DNA of 34,662 nt from NCBI GenBank assembly GCA_040219575.1, contig JAVJSD010000020.1, forward strand, positions 1 to 34,662. The letters run 5' to 3'. The notes under the pieces are model-generated. The model made no database searches. It saw only the letters and a program-made list of their open reading frames with translations, and was not told the DNA's origin. A program made the translations under genes and the position numbers. Origin of the DNA: JAVJSD01 sp040219575 (GTDB lineage: Bacteria; Planctomycetota; Planctomycetia; Pirellulales; Pirellulaceae). This document shows, in pieces, positions 9,301 through 17,516 of this stretch (positions are counted from its first letter, which is position 1; each line of letters begins with the position of its first letter).

Positions 9301-9993
9301 ATTGTTGGATGGCATTACGGCGATCAGTTTTATCGTGCCTCGATCGACGACTCGCCGCCGCTGACCGAGACGGCCGATACGATGTTTCCGTTCGTTCCGG
9401 CGGAGGCTCGACAACGTCACGCGGACGCCGTCCGCGAGATGGAGCGGCTCGGCGGCTGTGTTGGTTCGAGCATTTTTCGCAACACCAGCTCCGGCGTGAC
9501 AGGCTGGCATACGGTGGTCTATCTGCCGCGGCAGTGGTCGGGCGGCGACGCCGGCCTGGCGCACCTGAAAGACCTGCATCAGCTTCACACGCTGCAACTG
9601 GTTCAGGCCGCCGTCACGAATGAAGGCATGAAGCACGTCGGCGAATTGACAACGCTCAGCGCGCTCGATCTCGTCGAAACGAACGTGACCGACGAAGGCT
9701 TGCCCGAATTGGCGAAACTGCAGTCGCTCGTCAGAATTCGATTGGAAGGCGCCGGACAAGGTGAGCAGTTCAGCGACGACGGCCTCGTGCATCTCGCCCG
9801 TTTGAAACAGCTGCAGATGCTTGAAATCTACGGCCCTGCCTTCACGGACGACGGGCTGCGGCCGATGGCGAAGATGCCCCGCCTGGGCACGTTGCGTCTC
9901 TTCTCCACCTCGATGACGAAAGACAGGCTCAACGAGTTTGCAAAAACACGGCGTTCATTCCGGTGGTTCGACTACGTGGCGAACGGAAACTGA
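6322..9993 (+). CDS. Large exported mosaic protein (CsgG/TolB-like, propeller-like, LRR)
   Basis: The product is 1223 residues from ATG 6322; a GTG at 6304 is an alternative start. A signal peptide (MHSRSLPAVALILVCSTCCFAA) begins the preferred form, though no good Shine-Dalgarno precedes either codon. Residues about 30-135 resemble the CsgG/FlgO-type fold (TGLSDLLTVELAKHVELVER, then LGELLTADALLLLSLD). Residues about 160-285 look like a second, diverged copy (IGVTPFLAKSLSNEF, NYPGVAVVELDEARAIA, MFVEGEFEV). A helical stretch with a TPR-like part (about 300-370) follows. About 690-1040 is strand-rich and propeller-like (AVWDGQRIWIATLNTGIHVY). The C-terminus (about 1075-1215) is an LRR with repeats such as LTTLSALDLVETNVTDEGL. 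Membership of CsgG/TolB is inferred from pattern only. It may be a periplasmic scaffold or sensor. It appears monocistronic and its function is unknown. Confidence 0.88.
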   Translation: MHSRSLPAVALILVCSTCCFAADGETAGPLKRWAVISTSEVQATGLSDLLTVELAKHVELVERERIDLALRELRLDELFGSAAVKDRLSLGELLTADALLLLSLDEQAKQKSIRLVICDCRYGARLKVDSLVFSTDAIDGLVEQCLAAVQHSRARFKTGVDRFIGVTPFLAKSLSNEFDHLQSAFAALVQDGLLNYPGVAVVELDEARAIARELALRGEELETTIMPMFVEGEFEVARGRDGDDLRVRLTARARDGEGEVRQWRLDEPLGRVAAELSNSIPAKILEAPRDKLVAPLDRRQQQQAMVNRAEAFARLGLWKQSTALREAALLLDPRDVETRVALVVDYDLWIAETWFNLGPPMRAAMKDPLTRREQIAPMASASEQQLERFGALTHHVEYLVKQRLLNPREASLVVYGSVKDLLSSQPPLVSNHDAMRNSAEQFFWRCVPQFQGMDFELRGGALHPTLDRWFGHTRPGELEPWRGGENDARGWSKRRQIEAFTNFAWIIIYRTFALPPRDDDSSRVEFDDSRTLDQLYRLVTEATPPEVPLGFMAAMACGRFRASELLYERLGVAEVRAFYERLRATKVPMYEFYARCGTLGLKVARNEPLERTALREVTDLIEEFHSRKYLSLDEGQTEPFETNLAIMRRMIAERLNGVARKRHALPTNWIPRDDPQRRVRFAPIEGLPADALAITKCTDSLDLLRSRETVYVMREKGVVRRIFADDSLQDAVWDGQRIWIATLNTGIHVYSPAGEKLGRLRAADGLPLSDKNSLLRLHAVSPGRCIALGKLSQNGRLWFAELSSNEQNELRAKVFHTAAVEPPDQTRNRPANEDADADELFYPTFLLRYTHPDRPNVDWLLIGREGGHHLEGRQPLALDLNSRHAFILPVAIHPRALVIADRGDIVAVNENEVRRISPPLPTGEEWTTKIVHGRGRHSRYGPSGFLLRHEGKIVNGGETWRLLDERLQQTWLAETALPKRYHFRFYGLSAHYGIVGWHYGDQFYRASIDDSPPLTETADTMFPFVPAEARQRHADAVREMERLGGCVGSSIFRNTSSGVTGWHTVVYLPRQWSGGDAGLAHLKDLHQLHTLQLVQAAVTNEGMKHVGELTTLSALDLVETNVTDEGLPELAKLQSLVRIRLEGAGQGEQFSDDGLVHLARLKQLQMLEIYGPAFTDDGLRPMAKMPRLGTLRLFSTSMTKDRLNEFAKTRRSFRWFDYVANGN

Positions 9994-10012
9994 AGAATAG
10001 TTCTCTGTTCGA

Positions 10013-10081
10013 TTTGTAGCGGAACTCGTGAGAGTTCCTCTTCTTCAATGGCGTCGGAAGTCTGGCGACTTCCGCTACAAA
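10013..10081. repeat. REP-like hairpin pair between convergent genes
   Basis: The outer arms TTTGTAGCGG and CCGCTACAAA are exact inverted repeats. Inside are two stems: GGAACTC/GAGTTCC (loop GTGA) and CGGAAGTC/GACTTCCG (loop TGGC, that is GCCA on the other strand). It lies between the stop of the large mosaic gene and the convergent sulfatase stop, where it could also end transcription from both sides. Confidence 0.85.
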
Positions 10082-10104
10082 TGAACAGCCAGCGGCGTCG
10101 TGGG

Positions 10105-11511
10105 TTACTCGGCGGCGGGGCCGAAGTTGAGCAGGGTTTGTCCCTCGGCCGGAATCGAATCGATGGCCTTCCGGAGCTTTTCGCGGGCGGCGGCGGCTTG
10201 CGCGTCGAAATCGGTCAGCGGTTTCTTTTCCAGAGAATCGTTCTGTACGTCGTAGAAACGCCCATCGCCGTACAGCTTGTAGCGCTGGTCGCGGACAAAT
10301 CGTGTCGGCTTGGTGCGCTCGGGGCGAGGGCAGTAGTAGCAGAACATCCACTCGCGCGGCGCGCCGGTCTCGCCGCGCAGTTGCGGCAGAAACGTCCGCC
10401 CGTCGAGGTTGTCGGGAACCGGAGCATGGGCCGCCTCCAGCACGGTGGGCAGGAAGTCGGAGAAGTCGACCAGGTCGTCGCACACCTTGCCGGCGGCGAC
10501 CGTGCCGGGACAGTAGGCGACCAACGGAACGCGCGTGCCGGCGTCGGTGGTGTCGCCCTTGCCGCCGCGGATTGTCTCGCCGCCGAGCTCCGAGCGGATC
10601 GCCTTGTTCGTGCCGTTGTCGCCCACAAACAGGATCAACGTTCGCTCCGCGATCCCCAGCGACTCCGCCTGATCCGCGATGCGGCCCACCAGTTTGTCCA
10701 TGGCGGCGACCATGTCCTCGAAGTTTCGCTGTTGGTCCTTGCTCTTTCGCGAGGCGCTGTCGGGCGTCGGCAGGAACGGGTTGTGCACGAGGATCATCGG
10801 GTAGTAGACGAAGAACGGCTTGTCGCGATTCTCGGCCATGAAGTCGGTGATGTACCGCGTGGCGATGTCGGGACCGTACTCGTCCTTGCCGAACTGCGTG
10901 TTCTCGCCGTCGACGTACAGCAGCGGCTCCCAATAGCGATTGCCGAGCCGATCGACTTGCCACAAGCAGGTGTTCTCGAATCCGGCGTCGCGCGGCCACG
11001 TGCCCTTGCCGCGAAATTGGGGCGAATAATGCTCCGCCCCGAGCAACTGCCACTTGCCGGCGATGGCGGTTTGATAGCCGGCCGTCTGAAAGTACTGGCC
11101 GATCGTGCGCTGGTCGCGGTTCAGCACGGAGAAGCCCGAGTAGTTGCGGACGTTCGAGAGGCCGGTCATCAGCTTCACGCGGCTGGGCGTACACAGCGGC
11201 TGCGAATAGCAGTGGGTGAACCGCATGCCTCCTTTCGCCAGCCGGTCGAGATTCGGCGTCTGGTACTGCTCGCTTCCGTAGCAGCCGAAGCATTCGTAGC
11301 CGACGTCGTCGGCCATGATCAATACCACGTTCAGGCGATCGCCCGAGGCGTCTGTGGCGCCGTCGGCGGCCACGGTGGTGGAGGTGGTCGCGAATGTCGA
11401 GAGCGAGGCCAGCAAGCACACCGACGCCAGGACGGCGGCGAACCTGGTCGAATGCGAAACGTTGAAACCAGCGGTCATGCGACGGGAAGCGGCGGCACGA
11501 AGAGGACGCAT
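10105..11511 (-). CDS. Exported sulfatase (formylglycine type)
   Basis: The 468-residue protein has an N-terminal signal (FAAVLASVCLLASLSTFATT, cleavage near VAADG). The sulfatase core begins NVVLIMADDVGYECFGCYGS, with metal-binding Asp 68 and 69. The active-site motif CTPSR (Cys 107 to Arg 111) matches the C-x-P-S-R consensus, in which Cys is converted to formylglycine. Later family segments include TAIAGKWQL, FFVYYPMILVHNPF and LFVGDNGTN. Sulfatases remove sulfate from glycans or other esters; substrate specificity cannot be read here. Activity requires a formylglycine-generating enzyme, which is not in this window. The start at 11511 has GAGG 7 nt upstream; a later ATG at 11478 has none. 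It converges on the large mosaic gene. Confidence 0.93.
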   Translation of the reverse strand: MRPLRAAASRRMTAGFNVSHSTRFAAVLASVCLLASLSTFATTSTTVAADGATDASGDRLNVVLIMADDVGYECFGCYGSEQYQTPNLDRLAKGGMRFTHCYSQPLCTPSRVKLMTGLSNVRNYSGFSVLNRDQRTIGQYFQTAGYQTAIAGKWQLLGAEHYSPQFRGKGTWPRDAGFENTCLWQVDRLGNRYWEPLLYVDGENTQFGKDEYGPDIATRYITDFMAENRDKPFFVYYPMILVHNPFLPTPDSASRKSKDQQRNFEDMVAAMDKLVGRIADQAESLGIAERTLILFVGDNGTNKAIRSELGGETIRGGKGDTTDAGTRVPLVAYCPGTVAAGKVCDDLVDFSDFLPTVLEAAHAPVPDNLDGRTFLPQLRGETGAPREWMFCYYCPRPERTKPTRFVRDQRYKLYGDGRFYDVQNDSLEKKPLTDFDAQAAAAREKLRKAIDSIPAEGQTLLNFGPAAE

Positions 11512-11840
11512 CAGGAAACCTCGCGGAATGTTCGGACTAGGTGCGGCCCGGGAAACGTTACGCCGCCGACCGGCATTATGTCCCCCAGACGACCACGATT
11601 CAAACATGGCGGGGCGTTTGTCCGGCAAAGCGAAAGCGGTCGTGGCCGCGCGCGACAGCCGATCGCCGCGCGCCCCGCGGGGCACACCAGCGTGTCGAAT
11701 CCACGCGCGCAGCTTGCCTTGCCCCGCCAATTGGAACGTCCAGGCGTCGTCTCGCTGTATGCGGTCCTTGGCACGGCCATTGCACGGTTTTCAGGGTGAC
11801 GAAGTCTCATCCCTCTTTCGCGATTCGCAGGAGGTGCATC
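11512..11840. other. Divergent intergenic region (329 bp)
   Basis: This separates the sulfatase (minus) from the TPR protein (plus), so promoters for both should lie here. I see no convincing paired -35/-10 boxes, no long repeat and no small gene. Frames crossing it are Arg-rich artefacts. Confidence 0.5.
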
Positions 11841-12821
11841 ATGTTCGCTCACCGACCCGTGCACCTGGAGCTGGTACTGATCAAGTGGTTGATCATCATC
11901 ACCCTCGCTTCGGCGTTGGCGCTGGCCTTCGCCACACACATCGGGGGAGCGGCGGAGCCCGACAAGCTGCCCAACGACGTTGACCTCTGGTCGACGCCGA
12001 TGGACCGCGCGACCGAGGTCGTGCCGGCGGCGATCCCCGATCAGGATGTCGCCATGCAACTGTGGCAATTGCTCGACGACCAGCAGTCGGGCCGACTGGA
12101 CCTCGTGATCGGTCCCTGGCAGACGATTCCGCTCGGACCCGAGACGGAAGTCTGGCGGCACATCGCCTTGGCGGAGGCGCAAATCGCCATGGGCGATCTC
12201 GACGCCGCCGGGGTCTCGCTTGCGAACGCGGGCCGATTGCAGCCCGACAATCCCCTGGTCGAGTACTACTTCGGCCTGTGGCGGCTGGAGCAGGCCGAGC
12301 GGGCCTTGAGCTGGTATGAACCCGGCGTGCAATTGGTCGCCTATCGCGATGTCGAGCCGATGGACGAGCCGATGGACGTGGTCCCCAATTCGAAGGCGAT
12401 GTTCCGCCTGGCGGCGATGTCGCACCTGGAACGGGCCATCTCGCTGGCGGATTATGTCTGGCTCGATCAGCCGCTGGCGCCGGATTACTGGCCGACGGAA
12501 GCGGCCGTCACGCCGACCGTCGGCGACCTGCTGCTGGCCCTGGGCGCCAATAACTTTGACGCCAAGGCGCACAACATGCTCGGCTACCTGCATCTCGACA
12601 GCGGCGCCGCCGACACGGCCGAATACCACATGGACGCGGCCCGCGACAGCGGCGTGGTGATCGTCTTCGGCTATGAAGACTTGGCGCGGGTGTACGCCGA
12701 ACAGGGCCGTCCGCTCGACGCCTTCCGGGCCAACGCCAAGGCGGCGGCCAACGGAGAAGGCGTCATCGGGCCCGCGCGTCGGGCGATCGAGAACCTGCGG
12801 CAGGCGTTTGGCGAATTGTAA
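11841..12821 (+). CDS. Membrane-anchored TPR-like protein
   Basis: The product is 326 residues with one N-terminal membrane segment (LVLIKWLIIITLASALALAFA, about 12-32), probably an anchor with the remainder outside the cytoplasm. Residues about 108-160 (IALAEAQIAMGDLDAAGVSL, then PLVEYYFGLWRLEQAERALSW) and about 245-300 (AHNMLGYLHLDSGAADTAEYH, then GYEDLARVYAEQGRPLDAF) read as helix pairs with TPR spacing and consensus Gly/Ala/Tyr positions. TPR proteins mediate protein-protein contacts. The start is firm: AGGAGG lies 8 nt before the ATG. The CBS gene follows on the same strand 192 bp downstream. I do not recognise a more specific family. Confidence 0.88.
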   Translation: MFAHRPVHLELVLIKWLIIITLASALALAFATHIGGAAEPDKLPNDVDLWSTPMDRATEVVPAAIPDQDVAMQLWQLLDDQQSGRLDLVIGPWQTIPLGPETEVWRHIALAEAQIAMGDLDAAGVSLANAGRLQPDNPLVEYYFGLWRLEQAERALSWYEPGVQLVAYRDVEPMDEPMDVVPNSKAMFRLAAMSHLERAISLADYVWLDQPLAPDYWPTEAAVTPTVGDLLLALGANNFDAKAHNMLGYLHLDSGAADTAEYHMDAARDSGVVIVFGYEDLARVYAEQGRPLDAFRANAKAAANGEGVIGPARRAIENLRQAFGEL

Positions 12822-13013
12822 CGCCGGGCGTCTCGTCGTAGGATACGTCTCGACCGAGGAGATCGGGCGCCGGTCACGAGAACCGGCGCCCCGCTCATGG
12901 TCCTATCGCCGCAGGATGCCGGGTTCTGTCAGTATCGGCGGCTGATTTCACGCTTCGCCAAGAACCTTCTCCACGACCTCTCCGCCGTCATCGAGCACGC
13001 TAGGAACGCAACC

Positions 13014-13487
13014 ATGTCGTCGAATCTATACGATCGCACCGTCCGGGAACTGATGAGCAAGGATGTCGTCAACATCCATTTCCACGAAACGGTCCACGAC
13101 GCGTTGCAACTGATGGTCGAGAACCGCCTGGCGGCGCTGCCCGTGATCGACGGCCACCGTCACTGCGTGGGGATGATTTCGACGGCGGACCTGATCGACC
13201 TCACGCTGGAGGTCGACGACGAGTTGAACGACGCCAGCAAGGGCCCCGCCTCGCCGCAATGGCTGCTCGACCAATTCGCCGAGGGCCTGGGACATCAGAA
13301 GATCGAGGAGTTGATGACCGAGAACGTCACCAACATCGGCCCCGACGCGCCGTTGCTCGAGGCGACCTCGCTGATGGTCAAGCACCACATCCATCACTTG
13401 CCGGTCGTCGACGACGAGGGCAAGTTGCTGGGCATCCTGTCGACCATCGACATTCTCCGCGCCGTCGAGCAATCCGCCCCCAAGTAA
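13014..13487 (+). CDS. Two-CBS-domain protein
   Basis: This 157-residue protein consists of a pair of CBS domains: residues about 8-65 (VRELMSKDVVNIHFHETVHD, then LAALPVIDGHRHCVGMISTADLI) and about 95-152 (IEELMTENVTNIGPDAPLLE, then HHLPVVDDEGKLLGILSTIDIL). The linker is about 25 residues. CBS pairs bind adenine nucleotides and sense energy status, here without any attached enzyme domain. The start at 13014 is supported by AGGAA 9 nt upstream; a longer reading lacks any domain evidence. It has no signal peptide and is probably cytoplasmic. It could regulate a partner encoded elsewhere. Confidence 0.93.
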   Translation: MSSNLYDRTVRELMSKDVVNIHFHETVHDALQLMVENRLAALPVIDGHRHCVGMISTADLIDLTLEVDDELNDASKGPASPQWLLDQFAEGLGHQKIEELMTENVTNIGPDAPLLEATSLMVKHHIHHLPVVDDEGKLLGILSTIDILRAVEQSAPK

Positions 13488-13633
13488 GCCGCCGGCCGCA
13501 TCGCGCGATCGTCTTGTGTGCGACAACACGCGGCGCCATCCGCAACGCCAGCTCCGCTCCCGGCCGTTGGGCTTGTGCTTTTTAAGGGATGCGCGGAAAG
13601 GGGCAACCCTGTGGCGCTGTGAATTACCTTCCT

Positions 13634-13690
13634 CCCTTGCGGGCGCAACGGGCTCGGGCGGGTGCGGCGAGCCCGTTGCGCCAGCAAGGG
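13634..13690. repeat. Long inverted repeat, GCGCAACGGGCTCG family, copy 1
   Basis: Arms 13634-13656 and 13668-13690 match at 22 of 23 positions around an 11-nt loop. The core GCGCAACGGGCTCG/CGAGCCCGTTGCGC is shared with the element at 23867-23919, with a different loop. It lies between the CBS gene and the PSCyt1 gene and might terminate transcription of the former. Confidence 0.8.
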
Positions 13691-13736
13691 AATCCGCGAA
13701 ACCAACGTTCCAACGTTCTGTCCGCCGACGAAGCAA

Positions 13737-13766
13737 TGGACACCGATACGTTGGTTTTGGTAAAAT
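13737..13766 (+). promoter_or_regulatory. Candidate sigma70 promoter for the PSCyt1 operon
   Basis: TGGACA (13737-13742) and TAAAAT (13761-13766) are separated by 18 bp and lie 57 bp before the start codon. Each box differs from consensus at one base. Confidence 0.5.
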
Positions 13767-13823
13767 CTAACTTGCGACCCTCCCCTGAATTCCCGCCTTC
13801 AATCCCTTGCGCGCTGCCCCCTG

Positions 13824-16154
13824 ATGTCGCATTGGCGATGCATCCGCTTGCTGTCCGTCGCCGCCGTGATGGCGGTTGCGCTCGTGGCTCGCGCCGAAGA
13901 GGATCGCGCCGAGGAGGATCGCACGCAGGTCTTTCAGCAGAAGGTGCGGCCGCTGCTGGTCAAGTATTGCTTCGAATGCCATAACGACGACCTGGAAGAG
14001 GCGGAGTTGAACCTCCGGCCGTTCAATTCGTTGGCGCAGGTGCTCGACGATCACAAACGGTGGGTCAAACTGCTGCAGAAGGTGCAGTTCCACGAGATGC
14101 CGCCGCCCGACGCGGCGCAGCCCACCAAGGCCGAAAGGCAACAGATCACCGCCTGGGTCGACGACGCGGTGAACAACATCAACTGCACCGGCGAGATTGA
14201 TCCCGGACGTCCCACGATTCGGCGGCTCAATCGCGTCGAGTACCGCAACACGATCCGCGACCTGCTGGGCGTCGACTATGCGCCCGCCGACGACTTTCCC
14301 GCCGACGACGTGGGCTATGGGTTCGACAACATCGGCGACGTTCTCTCGCTGCCGCCGATCCTGCTCGAAAAATACCTGGCGGCGGCCGAGGACGTCACCG
14401 GCGAGGTGATTCTCACCGATCTGAAGTCGCCGCTCGACGTGCAGATCGCGGCCGCCGAACTGGAGGCCACCCGCGGCAGCAGCCGTCGCGGACTGCGGGG
14501 GCGGATTCTCACCAGCAGCGGCGAGATGTACTTCGCGCACGATTTCCCCCATCGCGGCAAATACCACGTCACCACCGTGGCCTGGGGCGATCAGGCCGGC
14601 GACGAGCCGGTCCGGATGTCGCTCCGCGTCGACGGCCGTCAGGTGCACGTGTTCGAGGTGAAGGCCGAACGCGGCGCCCCTCAGTCGTATTCGCACATCC
14701 TCGAACTGGCGCCCGGCAAGCATCGCATCGGCCTGGCGTTTCTGAACGATTACTACGAGCCCGACGCCAAGGACCCCGGGCAGCGGGATCGCAACCTGAT
14801 CGTCGAGCAGGTGTCGCTCGATGGCCCGGAAGGCTTTCGTCCCGCCGACCTGCCCGAGACGCATACCCGCATCTTCTTCGTATCGCCGGGCGACGACCTG
14901 CCCAAGCGCGAAGCGGCGCGGAAGATTCTGGAGCGGTTCGCCAGCCGGGCGTATCGCCGCCCGGCGCGCGAATCCGAAGTGGTGCGGTTGCTGCGGTTGT
15001 TCGACCTCGCCGACGAGAACGGCGAATCGTTCGAACGCGCGATCCAACTTTGCGTGCAGGCGGTCCTGGTCTCCCCGCATTTTCTGTACAAAGTCGAACA
15101 GCCGGGCGATCCGGAAAAAGATGGCGAGACGCGGCTGCTCAGTGAGTACGAGTTGGCTTCCAACTTGTCGTACTTTCTGTGGAGCAGCATGCCCGACAAC
15201 GAATTGCTCTACCTGGCCCACAACGGCAAACTCCGGGAAGGGGACAACCTCGAGCGGCAGGTCCGCCGCATGCTGGCCGATCCCAAGGCGGGGGCGTTCG
15301 TCGAGAATTTCGCGCTGCAATGGCTGGAGCTGCGAAACCTCGATTCGGTCACGCCCGACGAGCAGCAGTTTCCACAGTTCGACGACAACCTTCGCTCGGC
15401 GATGCTCCGCGAGACGGAGCTGTTCTTCACCTTCATGTTGCGCGAAGACCGCAGCGTGCTCGATCTGCTCGCCGCGGATTTCACCTTCGTCAACGAACCG
15501 CTGGCCAAGCTGTACGGCATCGACGGCGTCGAGGGAGATGCGTTTCAGCGTGTTTCGTTATCCGGCACCCAGCGCGGCGGCCTGCTGACGCAGGCCAGCG
15601 TGTTGACGGTCACCTCGAACCCCACCCGCACGTCGCCGGTCAAACGGGGCAAGTGGGTGCTGGAGAACCTGCTCGGCGAACCGCCCCCGCCGCCGGCGCC
15701 GGACGCCGCGCCGCTAGACGATCAAACGCAGCTCACCGGCACGTTGCGGCAGCGGCTGGAGCAGCACCGCGCCGATCCGCGCTGCGCCACCTGCCATCAG
15801 AAGATGGACCCGCTCGGATTCGCGCTCGAGAACTTCGACGCCATCGGCGGCTGGCGGACCCGCGACGAGGGCCAGCCGATCGACGCCTCGGGCGAACTCC
15901 CCAGCGGCGAGACCTTCAATGGCGCAAAACAGTTGCAAACGCTGCTGTTGAAGACGAAAAAGGAGCAGTTCGTCCGCTGCCTGACCGAAAAGATGCTGAC
16001 GTACGCCCTCGGCCGCGGGCTGGAGTACTACGACCAATGCGCCGTCAACGAGATTCGCGCGGCGCTGGCCGACGACAATTACCGCATTTCGACGCTGGTG
16101 GCGGGAATCGCTCGGAGCGAACCCTTCCAGCGACGCCGAACCATTCGGAGATAG
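13824..16154 (+). CDS. PSCyt1/DUF1587-1595-1592-1588-1585 exported protein
   Basis: The product is 776 residues with a signal peptide (LLSVAAVMAVALVARA). An N-terminal planctomycete cytochrome-type domain carries the haem motif CFECH (49-53). It is followed by DUF1587 (about 133-195, RLNRVEYRNTIRDLLGVD), a beta-sandwich region that may bind carbohydrate (about 225-340), DUF1595 (about 360-420), DUF1592 (about 420-550, with SYFLWSSMPDNELL), DUF1588 (about 575-675) with a second haem-like CATCH (654-658), and DUF1585 at the C-terminus. The order is the usual one for this planctomycete family. Two c-type haems imply electron transfer in the periplasm; the biochemical role is unknown. A DUF1552 gene follows after 2 bp. 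The start has little Shine-Dalgarno support but fits the signal peptide. Confidence 0.93.
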   Translation: MSHWRCIRLLSVAAVMAVALVARAEEDRAEEDRTQVFQQKVRPLLVKYCFECHNDDLEEAELNLRPFNSLAQVLDDHKRWVKLLQKVQFHEMPPPDAAQPTKAERQQITAWVDDAVNNINCTGEIDPGRPTIRRLNRVEYRNTIRDLLGVDYAPADDFPADDVGYGFDNIGDVLSLPPILLEKYLAAAEDVTGEVILTDLKSPLDVQIAAAELEATRGSSRRGLRGRILTSSGEMYFAHDFPHRGKYHVTTVAWGDQAGDEPVRMSLRVDGRQVHVFEVKAERGAPQSYSHILELAPGKHRIGLAFLNDYYEPDAKDPGQRDRNLIVEQVSLDGPEGFRPADLPETHTRIFFVSPGDDLPKREAARKILERFASRAYRRPARESEVVRLLRLFDLADENGESFERAIQLCVQAVLVSPHFLYKVEQPGDPEKDGETRLLSEYELASNLSYFLWSSMPDNELLYLAHNGKLREGDNLERQVRRMLADPKAGAFVENFALQWLELRNLDSVTPDEQQFPQFDDNLRSAMLRETELFFTFMLREDRSVLDLLAADFTFVNEPLAKLYGIDGVEGDAFQRVSLSGTQRGGLLTQASVLTVTSNPTRTSPVKRGKWVLENLLGEPPPPPAPDAAPLDDQTQLTGTLRQRLEQHRADPRCATCHQKMDPLGFALENFDAIGGWRTRDEGQPIDASGELPSGETFNGAKQLQTLLLKTKKEQFVRCLTEKMLTYALGRGLEYYDQCAVNEIRAALADDNYRISTLVAGIARSEPFQRRRTIRR

Positions 16155-16156
16155 CC

Positions 16157-17506
16157 ATGAGTGCAGGTCGCAAGATTTCGCGTCGCAGCGTGCTTCGAGG
16201 ACTCGGCGCGGCGGTCAGTCTGCCGTTTTTGGAGGCCATGCTTCCGCGCAACGCCCGCGCCGCGGCGCGAGCCGGCAATCCGCCGGTGCGGATGGCGTTT
16301 CTGTTCGTCCCCAACGGCATGCACATGCCCCACTGGATTCCCGATTCCGAGGGAGACGACTTCGAGGTCAAGCCGATCCTCGAGCCGATCGCCAAGTTCA
16401 AGTCGCAGATGAACGTCCTCAGCGGGCTGACGCTCAACGGCGGCCGCGCGCTGGGCGACGGACCGGGCGACCATGCCCGTTGCGTGGCCTCGTACCTTAC
16501 CGGCGCGCACCCCAAGAAGACCTCCGGCAAGGACATCGAGAACGGCGCGTCGGTCGATCAGGTGGCCGCCGGCAAAGTCGGCCGCACGACGCGGTTCCCG
16601 TCGTTGGAACTCGGCCTGGAGCGCAGCGCCCAGGCCGGCCGGTGCGATTCCGGCTACAGCTGCGTCTACACCTCGAACATGTCGTGGCGCACCCCGACCA
16701 CGCCGATGGCCAAGGAGATCGACCCCGTGGCGGTGTTCGACCGGCTGTTCGGCGGCGACGATTCGCAGGAGAACGCCGAAAACCGCGATCTCCGCGACCG
16801 CTACCAGAAGAGCATCCTCGATTTCGTGCTGGAGGACGCCAAGGATCTGCACCGCACGCTGGGCCTGAGCGATCAGCGCAAACTGGACGAGTACCTGTAC
16901 GCCGTCCGCGAGGTCGAGCGCCGGATCGGCGACAGCGACAAGCTCGATGCGCAGGAAGAGGACGTGCCGGACTATCCTCGCCCGGCCGGCGTGCCCCGCG
17001 AGTTCGAGAAGCACGTCAAGTTGATGTTCGACCTGATGACGCTGGCCTTCCAGACGAACGCCACGCGGATCAGCACGTTCATGTACACCAACGCCGGCAG
17101 CAACCGCAACTACAAGGAAATCGGCGTCAGCGACGGGCACCACGGCCTGTCGCATCACGGCAACAACGAAGAAAAGCAGGCCAAGATCAGCAAGATCAAC
17201 CAGTACCACGTCTCGCTGCTGGGCTACTGGCTGGAGCAGTTAGCGTCGGTGAAGGAGGGCGACGGCACGTTGCTCGACAACTGCATGATCATGTACGGCA
17301 GCGGCCTGGCCGACGGCAACCGCCATCATCACCACGGCCTGCCGATCGCGCTGATCGGTGGAGGCGGCGGCACGATCAAGACGGGCCGCCATCTGGCGTT
17401 CCGGCAGGAGACGCCGTTGACGAACCTCTATCTCTCGATGCTCGACCGGATGGACGTCGACGTCGACACCTTCAGCGACGCCACCGGCCGCCTCGATCTC
17501 TCGTAA
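16157..17506 (+). CDS. DUF1552 family Tat-exported protein
   Basis: The 449-residue protein begins with a twin-arginine signal (ISRRSVLRGLGAAVSLPFLE). The DUF1552 body follows: VRMAFLFVPNGMHMPHWIP, GDHARCVASYLTGAHP and a C-terminal part with SDGHHGLSHHG and GLADGNRHHHHGLP. The fold is related to DUF1501/alkaline-phosphatase-like proteins. These proteins accompany PSCyt1/DUF1592 proteins as genomic pairs in planctomycetes. Here the gap is 2 bp, with GGAG 6 nt before the ATG inside the end of the upstream gene, so the two are co-translated. The clustered histidines suggest metal binding. The function is unknown but is probably joint with the haem partner. Confidence 0.93.
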   Translation: MSAGRKISRRSVLRGLGAAVSLPFLEAMLPRNARAAARAGNPPVRMAFLFVPNGMHMPHWIPDSEGDDFEVKPILEPIAKFKSQMNVLSGLTLNGGRALGDGPGDHARCVASYLTGAHPKKTSGKDIENGASVDQVAAGKVGRTTRFPSLELGLERSAQAGRCDSGYSCVYTSNMSWRTPTTPMAKEIDPVAVFDRLFGGDDSQENAENRDLRDRYQKSILDFVLEDAKDLHRTLGLSDQRKLDEYLYAVREVERRIGDSDKLDAQEEDVPDYPRPAGVPREFEKHVKLMFDLMTLAFQTNATRISTFMYTNAGSNRNYKEIGVSDGHHGLSHHGNNEEKQAKISKINQYHVSLLGYWLEQLASVKEGDGTLLDNCMIMYGSGLADGNRHHHHGLPIALIGGGGGTIKTGRHLAFRQETPLTNLYLSMLDRMDVDVDTFSDATGRLDLS

Positions 17507-17516
17507 CGCGCCAGTT

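Larger units (their letters stand above)
13488..13823. other. Intergenic region (336 bp) with hairpin and promoter
   Basis: There is no gene. It holds a long inverted repeat (13634-13690) and a sigma70-like promoter (13737-13766) in front of the PSCyt1 gene. Confidence 0.6.

Noticed and set aside
10048..11799. 583-residue plus-strand open frame
   Set aside because: It is the antisense shadow of the sulfatase at 10105-11511, whose CTPSR motif is intact. The plus-strand product has no recognisable fold.
13767..15320. 517-residue minus-strand open frame
   Set aside because: It is antisense to the PSCyt1/DUF1592 gene, which has haem motifs in order. The antisense product lacks motifs.
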